Shown: in pieces, positions 1 through 6,853 of the stretch
Position numbering within the stretch: position 1 is the first letter of the stretch
How the letters are laid out: every line of letters begins with the position of its first letter
Made by a program: the position numbers and the translations under genes
DNA from: an uncultured Muribaculaceae bacterium
Lineage (GTDB): Bacteria; Bacteroidota; Bacteroidia; Bacteroidales; Muribaculaceae
Reading direction: 5' to 3'
NCBI GenBank assembly: GCA_910584125.1
Contig: CAJTXU010000043.1
Location: forward strand, 1 to 15,186
Length of the DNA stretch: 15,186 nucleotides
The notes under the pieces: model-generated
What the model saw: the letters and a program-made list of their open reading frames with translations, nothing else
The model's database searches: none
What the model was told of the DNA's origin: nothing

Positions 1-36
1 GCACGTACGGTGGTGTGAGAGGTCGGTAAACACGAA

Positions 37-77
37 AGTAGGAGATAAACACCTGTGATTAGTGTTTACCTCCTACT
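37..77 (-). terminator. Long hairpin at the 3' end of the envelope operon
   Basis: Arms at 37-52 and 62-77 form a 16-bp stem with a 9-nt loop. The only imperfect pair is A-C on the plus strand but a G-U wobble in minus-strand RNA, so the structure fits minus transcription. It starts 19 bp beyond the stop codon of the PorT-like gene. Only a short T run follows the stem, so it may be a weak terminator or a 3'-end-protecting hairpin. A further copy of part of one arm (GGTAAACAC) lies at 25-33. Confidence 0.55.
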
Positions 78-95
78 CGATACCCTTTTGTAGAG

Positions 96-797
96 TCATT
101 TGATGCGGAACCAGTAGCCGATGGATGCGGAGATCGTCATGGCGTTCGAGCCACGGATGGGTTCGGTGCGGCCCGATTTAAGGACGTCGGCGAGTCCGAA
201 ATAGAAGCGGGCGTCGACATATATCGAGTTGCGCGGATTGATGCTGAATTCACCTCCGATGCCTCCCGAGATGCCGTAATCGACTTTCTGATGTACAGGC
301 AGGCCATACTGATACGTGATTCGGTTGTCGAAATCAGGATTGCTTCCAACCGTCGCCGTGTCGAAGTTCGCGTTTGTCGATTCAGACAACCGCAGACTCA
401 CCGACGGCCCGGCGTTGATGAAGAACTTCCCGCGACGGCCGAAATATATATGCGCCAGAAACGGCAGCTGAAGATAGTTCACCGTCCGCGAATAGCTGTA
501 CGGAACTTCGTCGAAACTCTCCTTCCAGCCCCGCTGCTCCCAGTTGAGCTCCACGATGAAGCCGAAATGATTCTCCTCTATATAACGGAAGTTTATGCCA
601 GCGTTGCCGCCGACAAGAAACGTCTGTTCCACGCTCGGCGTGAACGCGATCCGCGAGAAGTCAGCGCCTCCATGCGCGCCCACGAACACACGCGGCCGAT
701 AGTGGGTCTGCGCCGATGCTTCGCAGGCATAAGGCATGGCCGCCGCAATAATGCCGACGGCCAATGCCATAGCCTTCAATATACGTCCGAACCTCAT
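96..797 (-). CDS. PorT-like outer membrane beta-barrel protein
   Basis: The 233-residue product starts with a signal peptide (residues 1 to about 29, hydrophobic core ALAVGIIAAAM, ending near ASAQ). The rest is a run of alternating hydrophobic/aromatic strands, with phrases such as VGGNAGINFRY, LPFLAHIYFG and FFINAGPSVSLR that are typical of the Bacteroidota 'porin family/outer membrane beta-barrel' (PorT/OMP_b-brl_2) proteins. A small 8- to 10-strand barrel is expected. It is the last gene of a three-gene minus operon, and its ATG overlaps the stop of the LysM gene in an ATGA (794-797), which points to translational coupling. PorT itself is a type IX secretion component, but this family is broad and no other T9SS gene is present, so that role is not claimed. 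The substrate is unknown. Confidence 0.82.
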   Translation of the reverse strand: MRFGRILKAMALAVGIIAAAMPYACEASAQTHYRPRVFVGAHGGADFSRIAFTPSVEQTFLVGGNAGINFRYIEENHFGFIVELNWEQRGWKESFDEVPYSYSRTVNYLQLPFLAHIYFGRRGKFFINAGPSVSLRLSESTNANFDTATVGSNPDFDNRITYQYGLPVHQKVDYGISGGIGGEFSINPRNSIYVDARFYFGLADVLKSGRTEPIRGSNAMTISASIGYWFRIK

Positions 798-2743
798 TCC
801 ACCGTGATTTTATCGATAGTGTTAAATGTCGTGAAGTGCACAAGGTACACAGGCAGATTGACAAGTCCGCCCCACGAGCTCACACGCTTCAGGTCGAAGC
901 CTGTCTGCATCGTACCCGTCGAGGGCCTGAACGCGTTGATATCACCCTCGGCCGAGGCAAGTGATGAAATGAAATAATTGGCCGTGTCATAGCCCACACC
1001 GGCATAGAGAGGAAGCGACTTCACCGGAGCGCGGTCGAACAGCGACTTGAACTGTGAATAGAACGCCTGTGCCTGCGCAGACTTCTCGTCGAGATAGAAT
1101 CGCGACGGAATCATGGCGTTGGCCTTGTGAAGCTCGTCCTCCAGGCTGCCGTCATATACAATCCAGTTGGGACGTCCGAGAGTCACGAAGTCGCCGAGAG
1201 GAGATAGTTCCCTGACCGCAGCGACCGACTCCAGGAGCTTCTGCACCTCAGCCTTCTTGGTGTCATATCCATAGAACACATATTTCGTGCCGTCGGTGAA
1301 ATCGGCGGGTTCGAAAGCCGAGCGCACCTTCTTTATCTTTGAGGAATCCCACAGTTTCTGCAGCGACGCCGCCAGCTGGTCGCCGTCGTCGGGGTCGCCT
1401 ATCATCACCAGCGTGTAGTCGCCGTAACGGTCGAAGACGCTCGACGCTATGCCGTCGTTGAAGTAGTTAGACGGCGCCAACAGCTGGATGAAATAGGGAT
1501 TCGTGTTATACTGCTCGGCCTTGACGTCGAACGTGTTGACCACCGGCGTGTGGCTCACCTCCGAATACTCCTGGACATATGCCGGAATCTGGCCGTCGAA
1601 AGTCATGAACACCATCATCGGCTTGAACGCATCGAGTTCGCTGATCACCTGCTCGCTGCCTGTGCCGCCGTCCAGCACCTTGACATCGATCTTATAGGGT
1701 TTCGACTTCTGGCCGTCAACGCCCGTCAGGAAACCGCGTATGAAGTCAAGATCCTTCTTGCCCGAAGCCGACTCGGCGAGAATCGCGACCTTCACCACGC
1801 CCTGCTCTTCGTCGGAGACCTTGTGCAGATCGTCGTATATCTCCTGTATGCCGTCTTCCGACTGCTCCCTCGGATCGTGCTCGGTCACTTCGCGCTCCAC
1901 GGTCACGGTCTCGATCTTGGGCACCGTCAGCACCTGCTTCTTTTTCAAGCTGGTCACGTCGGGATTGGCGTCTTTGAGCACTTTCACGTCGACTCCCTCC
2001 TTACGGGCTATCGACGTCCATGTCTCGTCTTTCTTGACCTCGTGGATGTTGAACGAGTCGAGCCGGGACTCCTCGACCTTCTTCACCATGGTCTTCTTAC
2101 CCTCGCCGCGCGCTGGGAGCTTGATCACCATCCCGGTCCTGAAACTGTTTTCGGATATGCCGGGATTGGCCTTCATCAGCGCGGCCACCGAAACGCCCTT
2201 CGCCTTTGCGACGCCGTAGATCGTATCCCCCGGTTTCACGGTGTAGAACCGCGAGGCCGTCTTGCTCCCCTTGCGGATCTTGAGCTCGCCCTCCTTGTGG
2301 AGTGTCAGGCTCTCGCCCGCCTTGATGCCATTGCGGCTGTCGGGATTCAGGCTGTAGATGCTCTCGACGGGAATGCCATACATCTGCGAGATGCTGTAGA
2401 CGGTCTCGCCGCGCTTGACAAGGTGGGTGAGTTCGGTCTGCTCGGCCGTGTGGACATCCTCGGGCTGCAGGGTCTTGCCCTCGTCGGCATTGACCGGGTA
2501 ATAGATTTTCGTTCCTTTCTTAAGCGGAGAGGTCACCGCCGGATTCAGACGCGCGAGCTCCTGCTCGTCCCAGCCGTTCGACCGCGCTATCCCGAAAAGC
2601 GTGTCATTTTTACGCGCCTCGTACAGATAGAACTTCGTTCCGAGAATCTCGACGATGGGCATGCTTTGTACTGCCGCCTGCAAAGACATTGCCGCTATAA
2701 GGACTATAGCGGCAATGATGACAAATGATTTTTTCTGTATCAT
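794..2743 (-). CDS. Secreted four-LysM protein with C-terminal periplasmic-binding-like domain
   Basis: The 649-residue product has an N-terminal signal peptide (hydrophobic residues 7-24) with no lipobox Cys, so a soluble periplasmic protein is likely. Four LysM peptidoglycan-binding repeats follow at about 38-82, 107-149, 166-209 and 232-275; each has the D/E-T-(L/V/I/W) start and an NP motif before the last strand (LNP, LNP, ANP, ANP). A charged linker (about 276-315) leads to a C-terminal domain (about 316-649) starting VVKVAILAESASGKKDLDFIRGF, which resembles the type 1 periplasmic binding fold of branched-chain amino acid ABC receptors. The gene lies 7 bp downstream of the FadL-like gene and overlaps the PorT-like gene by 4 nt. 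The protein could hold the envelope proteins against peptidoglycan or act as a muropeptide or solute sensor. The LysM call is firm; the binding-domain call is moderate; no ligand can be read. Confidence 0.85.
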   Translation of the reverse strand: MIQKKSFVIIAAIVLIAAMSLQAAVQSMPIVEILGTKFYLYEARKNDTLFGIARSNGWDEQELARLNPAVTSPLKKGTKIYYPVNADEGKTLQPEDVHTAEQTELTHLVKRGETVYSISQMYGIPVESIYSLNPDSRNGIKAGESLTLHKEGELKIRKGSKTASRFYTVKPGDTIYGVAKAKGVSVAALMKANPGISENSFRTGMVIKLPARGEGKKTMVKKVEESRLDSFNIHEVKKDETWTSIARKEGVDVKVLKDANPDVTSLKKKQVLTVPKIETVTVEREVTEHDPREQSEDGIQEIYDDLHKVSDEEQGVVKVAILAESASGKKDLDFIRGFLTGVDGQKSKPYKIDVKVLDGGTGSEQVISELDAFKPMMVFMTFDGQIPAYVQEYSEVSHTPVVNTFDVKAEQYNTNPYFIQLLAPSNYFNDGIASSVFDRYGDYTLVMIGDPDDGDQLAASLQKLWDSSKIKKVRSAFEPADFTDGTKYVFYGYDTKKAEVQKLLESVAAVRELSPLGDFVTLGRPNWIVYDGSLEDELHKANAMIPSRFYLDEKSAQAQAFYSQFKSLFDRAPVKSLPLYAGVGYDTANYFISSLASAEGDINAFRPSTGTMQTGFDLKRVSSWGGLVNLPVYLVHFTTFNTIDKITVE

Positions 2744-2750
2744 GAATGTC

Positions 2751-4478
2751 TTAGAACTTGTAACCCATTGAGAGGGCTATGCTTGACTTGTTGAACTCGA
2801 GTTTCGACCTGACAGCCGAAGCCGGATCGGAGATGTCGGGCGAGAACGGGAAGTATTCCGAACTGGTGTATTTGTAGACATACGCCAGGTCGAGATAGAA
2901 TCCTTTGTGTTTATATCCGACGCCGCACGTCACGTGCTGGGTCTGGTTGTCGAGGCTGTAGTTGCTCATGATTCCGGTGCCGGGAACGTCCACACGATAA
3001 TCCTTCACCTCGGTCGTCACCGGAGACGTAGTGTAGCTGTAGCCGGCGCGCACGCTGAAGCTAGGCAGCACGCGGAACTCGGCGCCGATGCGGAACGTGT
3101 GGGTGTCGCGGTATACCTTCTTGATTATCGAGTTTGCGAAATCATTGGCGTTCATATAGTCGGCGCGCGGCGAACCGTTGTCGGCACGGCTTCTTGAAGG
3201 CGCGCCGTACCAATCGCCCCACTCCCAGGGATTGTCCCAGTCATACCACGGGTCGTAGTATCCGTAGTTGTCGGCCTCGCTGTATTTCATATGCTTGTAG
3301 CCGTTCCACTCGTAGTCGGCCGAGACGATGAGTTTGTTGCCGATCACGCCCGCCATGCTGGCGATTACTCTCCATGGAGTGCTGAAATTGAAGCTGTTGC
3401 CGGCCGAATAGCCGTCGTTGGCCCATGTGGAGTTGTCTTTGGTGGGGAAAGGATAGTCGTAGTCGAGATGCGTGTCGTAGTAGGTCTCGTTCAGATTGTA
3501 GTAGGTCGGTGTGTGGAACGCGAGACCGAGACGCAGCTCCTGTATGGGCTTGACGATGACGCCAAGCCTGTAGCTGAATCCAGTGCCGTTGAGTCGGTAG
3601 TTGTCATAGAGCGACCAGTCGGCCTGCATACGGCCCACACGCTCTGTGTTTGGGTTGTAGACATAGGCGTTGTCGAGCGACTCGCTCCACACCGAGCTGA
3701 TGCGGTAGTCGAGCGACGTTATGTCGAAATCCATTCCCCAGAACACCACGTTGTTGATGTTGCCGCCAAGCGCGATGTTGTACTCGTCGACCGAGCCGCG
3801 CTCCTCGACGTCGAAAGCGCCGACGCCCGAGGTCCCGTCGCCGAACTGTCCGTACCAGTCGGTCGATTCATCGCTCCTCACCTCCGGTGTCGTCAGGAAT
3901 CCGTAATATCCGAGCACTGCCAGCCAGGGCACCGTGCGCGTGCCGACCGGAGGATTGTAGGGGTCGTAATTGTCTCCGTAGCTCACGTCGGCCTCATTGA
4001 GGTCGTAGGCGTTGCTTATGCCGGCGATGTAGTTGCTCATCGACGTCTGCAGGTTGGGGATCAGGCCCTTGTAGCGGCGGTTGAACGACGCCCCCTTGTT
4101 GTATGTGAAACCGAAGTTCAGGTTCGGCATCACGCTGCCGGGGAGCTTCATGGTGAAGACGCCGCCTATGTTGTTGAGGTTGAACCTCGTCATGTTTTCC
4201 GTGTTGGAGAAGCCGCCCGAGGTGGCCTTCGATCCGATCATATCAAGACCCACGGTGAAACCAATCTCGTTCGAACGATAAATGCCGATACCGCCGGGAT
4301 TCTGTCCCAGCGTCGAGAGGTCGCCGCCGAGAGCGCCGAACGCGCCCGCCATCGACATGAATCTCGCCGTGCCCCTCAGGTCCTGCTGCGAGATTGAGTA
4401 TGCCGAGGGCACGCTCTGCGCGTCTGCGAACATGCAGGGCAATGCAAGGAGAGAAAGGGATGTAATTATTTTTTTCAT
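2751..4478 (-). CDS. OmpP1/FadL-like outer membrane transport protein
   Basis: The 575-residue product has a signal peptide (MKKIITSLSLLALPCMFADAQ) and an N-terminal segment, DLRGTARFMSMAGAFGALGG followed by LGQNPGGIGIYRSNE (about 33-71), that closely matches the Bacteroidota members of the OmpP1/FadL (Toluene_X) family. The body is a series of amphipathic strands ending in SIALSMGYKF, with the C-terminal Phe used for barrel assembly. FadL proteins carry hydrophobic molecules across the outer membrane by lateral diffusion; substrates of the Bacteroidota branch are mostly undefined. An aromatic/acidic insert at residues 402-424 contains several Trp, Tyr and Asp and probably forms a surface loop. 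It is the first gene of the three-gene minus operon. Its upstream gap of 92 bp holds the terminator of the preceding gene and no convincing promoter match. Confidence 0.85.
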   Translation of the reverse strand: MKKIITSLSLLALPCMFADAQSVPSAYSISQQDLRGTARFMSMAGAFGALGGDLSTLGQNPGGIGIYRSNEIGFTVGLDMIGSKATSGGFSNTENMTRFNLNNIGGVFTMKLPGSVMPNLNFGFTYNKGASFNRRYKGLIPNLQTSMSNYIAGISNAYDLNEADVSYGDNYDPYNPPVGTRTVPWLAVLGYYGFLTTPEVRSDESTDWYGQFGDGTSGVGAFDVEERGSVDEYNIALGGNINNVVFWGMDFDITSLDYRISSVWSESLDNAYVYNPNTERVGRMQADWSLYDNYRLNGTGFSYRLGVIVKPIQELRLGLAFHTPTYYNLNETYYDTHLDYDYPFPTKDNSTWANDGYSAGNSFNFSTPWRVIASMAGVIGNKLIVSADYEWNGYKHMKYSEADNYGYYDPWYDWDNPWEWGDWYGAPSRSRADNGSPRADYMNANDFANSIIKKVYRDTHTFRIGAEFRVLPSFSVRAGYSYTTSPVTTEVKDYRVDVPGTGIMSNYSLDNQTQHVTCGVGYKHKGFYLDLAYVYKYTSSEYFPFSPDISDPASAVRSKLEFNKSSIALSMGYKF

Positions 4479-4510
4479 AATGGATGGGATTGTCTAAGGT
4501 ATGTGTGCTT

Positions 4511-4554
4511 GTAAAAAGTCAGGTTTGACAACGGCGTTATGCCGTTGCCAAACC
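4511..4554 (-). terminator. Rho-independent terminator of the Trp-rich protein gene
   Basis: Arms at 4522-4535 and 4541-4554 make a 14-bp stem with a 5-nt loop. The single non-Watson-Crick pair is G-U in minus-strand RNA (A-C on plus), so the structure is directional. Going down the minus strand, the stem is followed after four bases by five T (4513-4517). It lies 17 bp past the stop of the gene at 4571-5866. Confidence 0.75.
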
Positions 4555-4570
4555 ATTGATGGGATTAGCC

Positions 4571-5866
4571 TTATCTGCGGCCTCCGCGGCCACCTCCGTG
4601 CGAACCGCCGCCTCCGCGCGAGCCGCCGGTGCTTCTTGAGCCGGACGACCTGCCCGTGCTGTACGAACGGCTCGACGACGACGAACGGTTCGTGTTGTAC
4701 GAACGGTTGTTGGTTGTAGTTGTGCGGTTCGTGTTGTACGATCGGTTGTTGGTCGTGGTGCGGTTGGTATTATACGAACGGTTGTTGGTCGTTGTGGTTC
4801 GGTTGGTGTTATACGAGCGCTTGTTGGTCGTCGTAGTCTGCGAACGGTCGATGCTGTTCTGACGGTTGGTCTGGATTGTCACGTTCTTGGACGTTGTGGC
4901 CCTGTCGGCTGCGGAGCCTATTTTGTCGGAGCGTTTGGGCACACTTCCGCCGGTGACTCTGTTGGGGCGCTCTGTTTTGGTGAGCTCGCCGTTAAGAGTT
5001 GCGGAGTTGTAACGCTTTGAGGTGACAGCCTGCGAGTTGCGTCCGTAGGGGTTGCGGTTTGCCGACGTCGTGGTCGAACCCATCGGACGGTCGCCCCTGC
5101 TGCCGGGTCTTGCCATCGAGCCGGCGTAGTTTCCGCCGGGACGCGTGTTGCCAGACCAGCCCGGATTAGGTCTTACAGGACGTCCGGCTCCCGGACGGTC
5201 GTATGCGTAGTGATGATGGTAGTGCGGAGGCCGTGGAACGGGACGCCAGGGGTCATAGCCCCAGCCGGGATAACCCCAGCCCCACGACGGTCCCCATGCC
5301 CACGACGGTCCCCAGCTCCACGAGGGTCCCCACGTCCATGACGGTCCCCATGCCCACGACGGTCCCCAGTTCCATGATACGTTCCACGGTCCCCAGCCAT
5401 ACGACCATGTCCAGCTCGGACGCCATGCCCAATTGTAATAAACAGGAGTCCAGGCATATCCGCCGGTGTAAATCGATGTGAAGACGGGAGCGCCGTTCTC
5501 GATCACTATATCGACGTTGCCATATGAGTTCTCGAGCAGGTCTTCGAGCACGTCGGCGTTGTCGACCACAATCGTCGGATTGTAGTATTTCTGTATCTGC
5601 TGCGTGTATACGAAGTCCTCGGCATTCTCGGCGTTCGCGCCTATCGTGTCGACGGGGGTCTCGTAATAGAACCCGCGGCGGTTGTAGTCGTCGACGTCCA
5701 TCTCGCTGAAATTGGCGATGTAGTTCGACTGCTTCTTTTTGCTGCTTTTCTGATTGCTCTCCTTGCTGCTCCGGGGGTTGTAATATATATCATCATACTC
5801 GTCCTGCGCCCAGGCGGCGGGAATGACGATGGCCGCGATGGCCAGAGTGTATAAAAATCTTCTCAT
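4571..5866 (-). CDS. Secreted low-complexity protein: Trp-rich hexads, His/Pro linker, Arg/Asn/Thr repeats, Gly-rich tail
   Basis: I do not recognise a named family. The 431-residue product starts with a clear signal peptide (residues 1-21, cut after AWA). Residues 22-130 are an ordinary, partly acidic segment (DDIYYNPR, MDVDDYNRRGFYY, TIVVDNADVLEDLLENSYGNVDIVIENG). Residues 138-208 are extremely rich in Trp, Gly, Pro and Ser, with five tandem WGPSWx-type hexads at about 167-198. A PRPPHYHHHYAYDRP stretch (211-225) could bind metal. A basic disordered region follows. Residues 351-400 hold four 12-13-residue units of the form SYNTNRTTTTNNR, and the end is SRGGGGSHGGGRGGRR. Length and start are supported by the signal peptide. 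Similar Trp/Gly-rich secreted proteins occur in Bacteroidales, but the role is unknown; a surface, matrix or wall-associated structural protein is an inference. Confidence 0.75.
   Translation of the reverse strand: MRRFLYTLAIAAIVIPAAWAQDEYDDIYYNPRSSKESNQKSSKKKQSNYIANFSEMDVDDYNRRGFYYETPVDTIGANAENAEDFVYTQQIQKYYNPTIVVDNADVLEDLLENSYGNVDIVIENGAPVFTSIYTGGYAWTPVYYNWAWRPSWTWSYGWGPWNVSWNWGPSWAWGPSWTWGPSWSWGPSWAWGPSWGWGYPGWGYDPWRPVPRPPHYHHHYAYDRPGAGRPVRPNPGWSGNTRPGGNYAGSMARPGSRGDRPMGSTTTSANRNPYGRNSQAVTSKRYNSATLNGELTKTERPNRVTGGSVPKRSDKIGSAADRATTSKNVTIQTNRQNSIDRSQTTTTNKRSYNTNRTTTTNNRSYNTNRTTTNNRSYNTNRTTTTNNRSYNTNRSSSSSRSYSTGRSSGSRSTGGSRGGGGSHGGGRGGRR
4667..4816 (-). repeat. 36-39-bp coding tandem repeats (Arg/Asn/Thr units)
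   Basis: Four degenerate tandem units encode residues 351-400 of the Trp-rich protein: three NTNR-TTT(T)-NNR units of 13, 12 and 13 residues and a Ser-rich fourth of 12. The 12/13-residue alternation is in whole codons, so copy changes would keep the reading frame. Confidence 0.8.
5273..5368 (-). repeat. 18-bp coding tandem repeats (WGPSWx hexads)
   Basis: About five near-identical 18-bp units, recognisable on the plus strand as repeated ACGACGGTCCCC-type blocks, encode the hexad W-G-P-S-W-x with x = A, T, S, A, G. The high DNA identity points to recent slippage or unequal exchange. Every unit is a multiple of three bases. Confidence 0.85.
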
Positions 5867-5883
5867 ATCTCTCGTTGTTAATC

Positions 5884-5927
5884 GATTGCATGGTGTCAGG
5901 CGTTCGAATCGTCCATGCCCTGCAATC
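5884..5927 (-). promoter_or_regulatory. Possible 5'-UTR hairpin before the Trp-rich protein gene
   Basis: GATTGCA at 5884-5890 pairs with TGCAATC at 5921-5927, and TGG at 5891-5893 can pair with CCA at 5913-5915 across an unequal internal loop. It lies 18-61 bp upstream of the start codon, inside the probable leader. The pairing is modest and no function can be assigned. Confidence 0.3.
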
Positions 5928-5978
5928 TTCGTTTACCCTTAGACATACAACAAATTGATGAGTTTAAGGGTTTATATG

Positions 5979-5986
5979 CAAAAATA
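5979..5986 (-). promoter_or_regulatory. Candidate -7 element for the Trp-rich protein gene
   Basis: The minus strand reads TATTTTTG here, fitting the Bacteroidota -7 consensus TAnnTTTG. No TTG is found at the right distance upstream, so the -33 half is weak. The predicted start would leave a leader of about 105 nt before the ATG at 5866. Confidence 0.35.
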
Positions 5987-6018
5987 ATGAAAAAATACGG
6001 GATTTCCTAAAAATTTGT

Positions 6019-6726
6019 CTAAAATTTCAGATAGAAGTCCTTGCACAGCTCGCGATATGCGTCTGTCGGCACGCACGGGGCGCTTTCGAGCACGAGTTCC
6101 GTATTGACCGGCGCGCCGTTCGCGACTCGCGAGAACTCAAGCATCGCCCGCTTGGCCGGAGCGTTCGCGTGCCCTTTGACAACAAATGTCCTGACCGGAT
6201 GCAGGCCACATCCGGCGGCAGTCTCCATAAGCTCCTCTGTCTGCTCATATGGCACGATCATCGCTATCTTCCCCGCTTCGGAAAGCAGCCTGACCCCCTT
6301 CTCAAGCAGGACTGCCGGCGACAGGACTCCCTGGTGTCGCGCGCGGAGCCGAGGGGTGTCGGGGGCGTCGATTCCGGAGTTAAAATAAGGAGGATTCGAA
6401 ACAATCAAGTCGTAGCAGGCGCATTCGATACGGCTGAAATCTTCAAGTGAAGCTTTAAGTCGCGGACTCCATTGCGACATGGCGAAATTGGCAGTCGCCT
6501 CGCCGACCGACGCCGGGTCGATGTCGATGGCGTCTATCGTTGCCTCCGGATTGCGCTGGGCGCACATCAGCGCGATGACCCCGCAGCCGGTGCCGACATC
6601 GAGTATGCGGCGAGCCCGCGAGACGTCGGCCCAAGCGCCGACAAGCACCGCGTCCACCCCGATTTTCATCGCCCCGAGACCGTGGCTGCACTCAAATTTC
6701 TTGAAACGAAACGTCATATTGGGCAT
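6019..6726 (-). CDS. trmN6: tRNA1(Val) (adenine(37)-N6)-methyltransferase
   Basis: The 235-residue product has the YfiC/TrmN6 layout. The N-terminal FRFKKFECSHGLGAMKIGVDAVLVGAWADV matches the family start (F-x-FKxF...AMKVGTDgiLLGAW). S-adenosylmethionine motif I is ILDVGTGCG at 41-49, an acidic residue ends strand 2 (DAIDID, about 65-70), and the adenine-N6 methyltransferase motif NPPY is at 111-114, followed by FNSG. The enzyme methylates N6 of A37 in tRNA1(Val), next to the anticodon. Length is normal. Two Met are close together at the start (6726 and 6717) and the choice between them is open. It is transcribed away from lon; the 117-bp gap upstream of it holds most of lon's promoter and leader, and I see no good promoter for trmN6 itself. 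Confidence 0.9.
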   Translation of the reverse strand: MPNMTFRFKKFECSHGLGAMKIGVDAVLVGAWADVSRARRILDVGTGCGVIALMCAQRNPEATIDAIDIDPASVGEATANFAMSQWSPRLKASLEDFSRIECACYDLIVSNPPYFNSGIDAPDTPRLRARHQGVLSPAVLLEKGVRLLSEAGKIAMIVPYEQTEELMETAAGCGLHPVRTFVVKGHANAPAKRAMLEFSRVANGAPVNTELVLESAPCVPTDAYRELCKDFYLKF

Positions 6727-6751
6727 ATCTCGTTTTTTTTGATTAATTTTG
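6719..6751 (+). promoter_or_regulatory. Promoter of lon
   Basis: TTG at 6719-6721 and TAATTTTG at 6744-6751 (consensus TAnnTTTG) are separated by 22 bp, slightly longer than the usual spacing of about 20. Transcription would start near 6758 and give a leader of about 95 nt. The -33 half overlaps the first codons of trmN6 on the other strand. Confidence 0.6.
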
Positions 6752-6785
6752 CATCTTAAATTGATTTCCGCGCGTACTAAAGCTT

Positions 6786-6814
6786 ATTTCCTCCGGTTCT
6801 AACCCGGGGGAAAT
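6786..6814 (+). promoter_or_regulatory. Hairpin in the lon leader
   Basis: Arms 6786-6796 and 6804-6814 form an 11-bp stem (10 Watson-Crick pairs and one T-G wobble in plus-strand RNA) with a 7-nt loop. No T run follows, so it is not an intrinsic terminator. It lies inside the predicted leader, 39 nt before the ATG. A regulatory or RNA-stability role is inference. Confidence 0.5.
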
Positions 6815-6853
6815 GAAGGCACGCTGCGAATCCAAAGACAAAATTATAAAAAA

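Noticed and set aside
96..797. Type IX secretion component PorT
   Set aside because: Family resemblance alone; no other T9SS gene in the window, and PorT-like small barrels are very common in Bacteroidota.
1550..2728. Long plus-strand frame opposite the LysM gene
   Set aside because: Its Leu/His/Arg/Asp-rich translation is the usual shadow of a high-G+C gene; the minus frame has signal peptide and four LysM repeats.
3291..4397. Long plus-strand frame opposite the FadL-like gene
   Set aside because: Val/Arg/Glu-rich shadow translation without domains; the minus frame is a clear outer membrane protein.
5273..5368. CRISPR-like array
   Set aside because: Units are 18 bp, contiguous without spacers and in frame in a coding region.
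5173..5457. Gly/His/Arg repeat frame within the Trp-rich gene
   Set aside because: Out-of-frame reading of the same 18-bp repeats; the Trp frame has the signal peptide and continuous coding.
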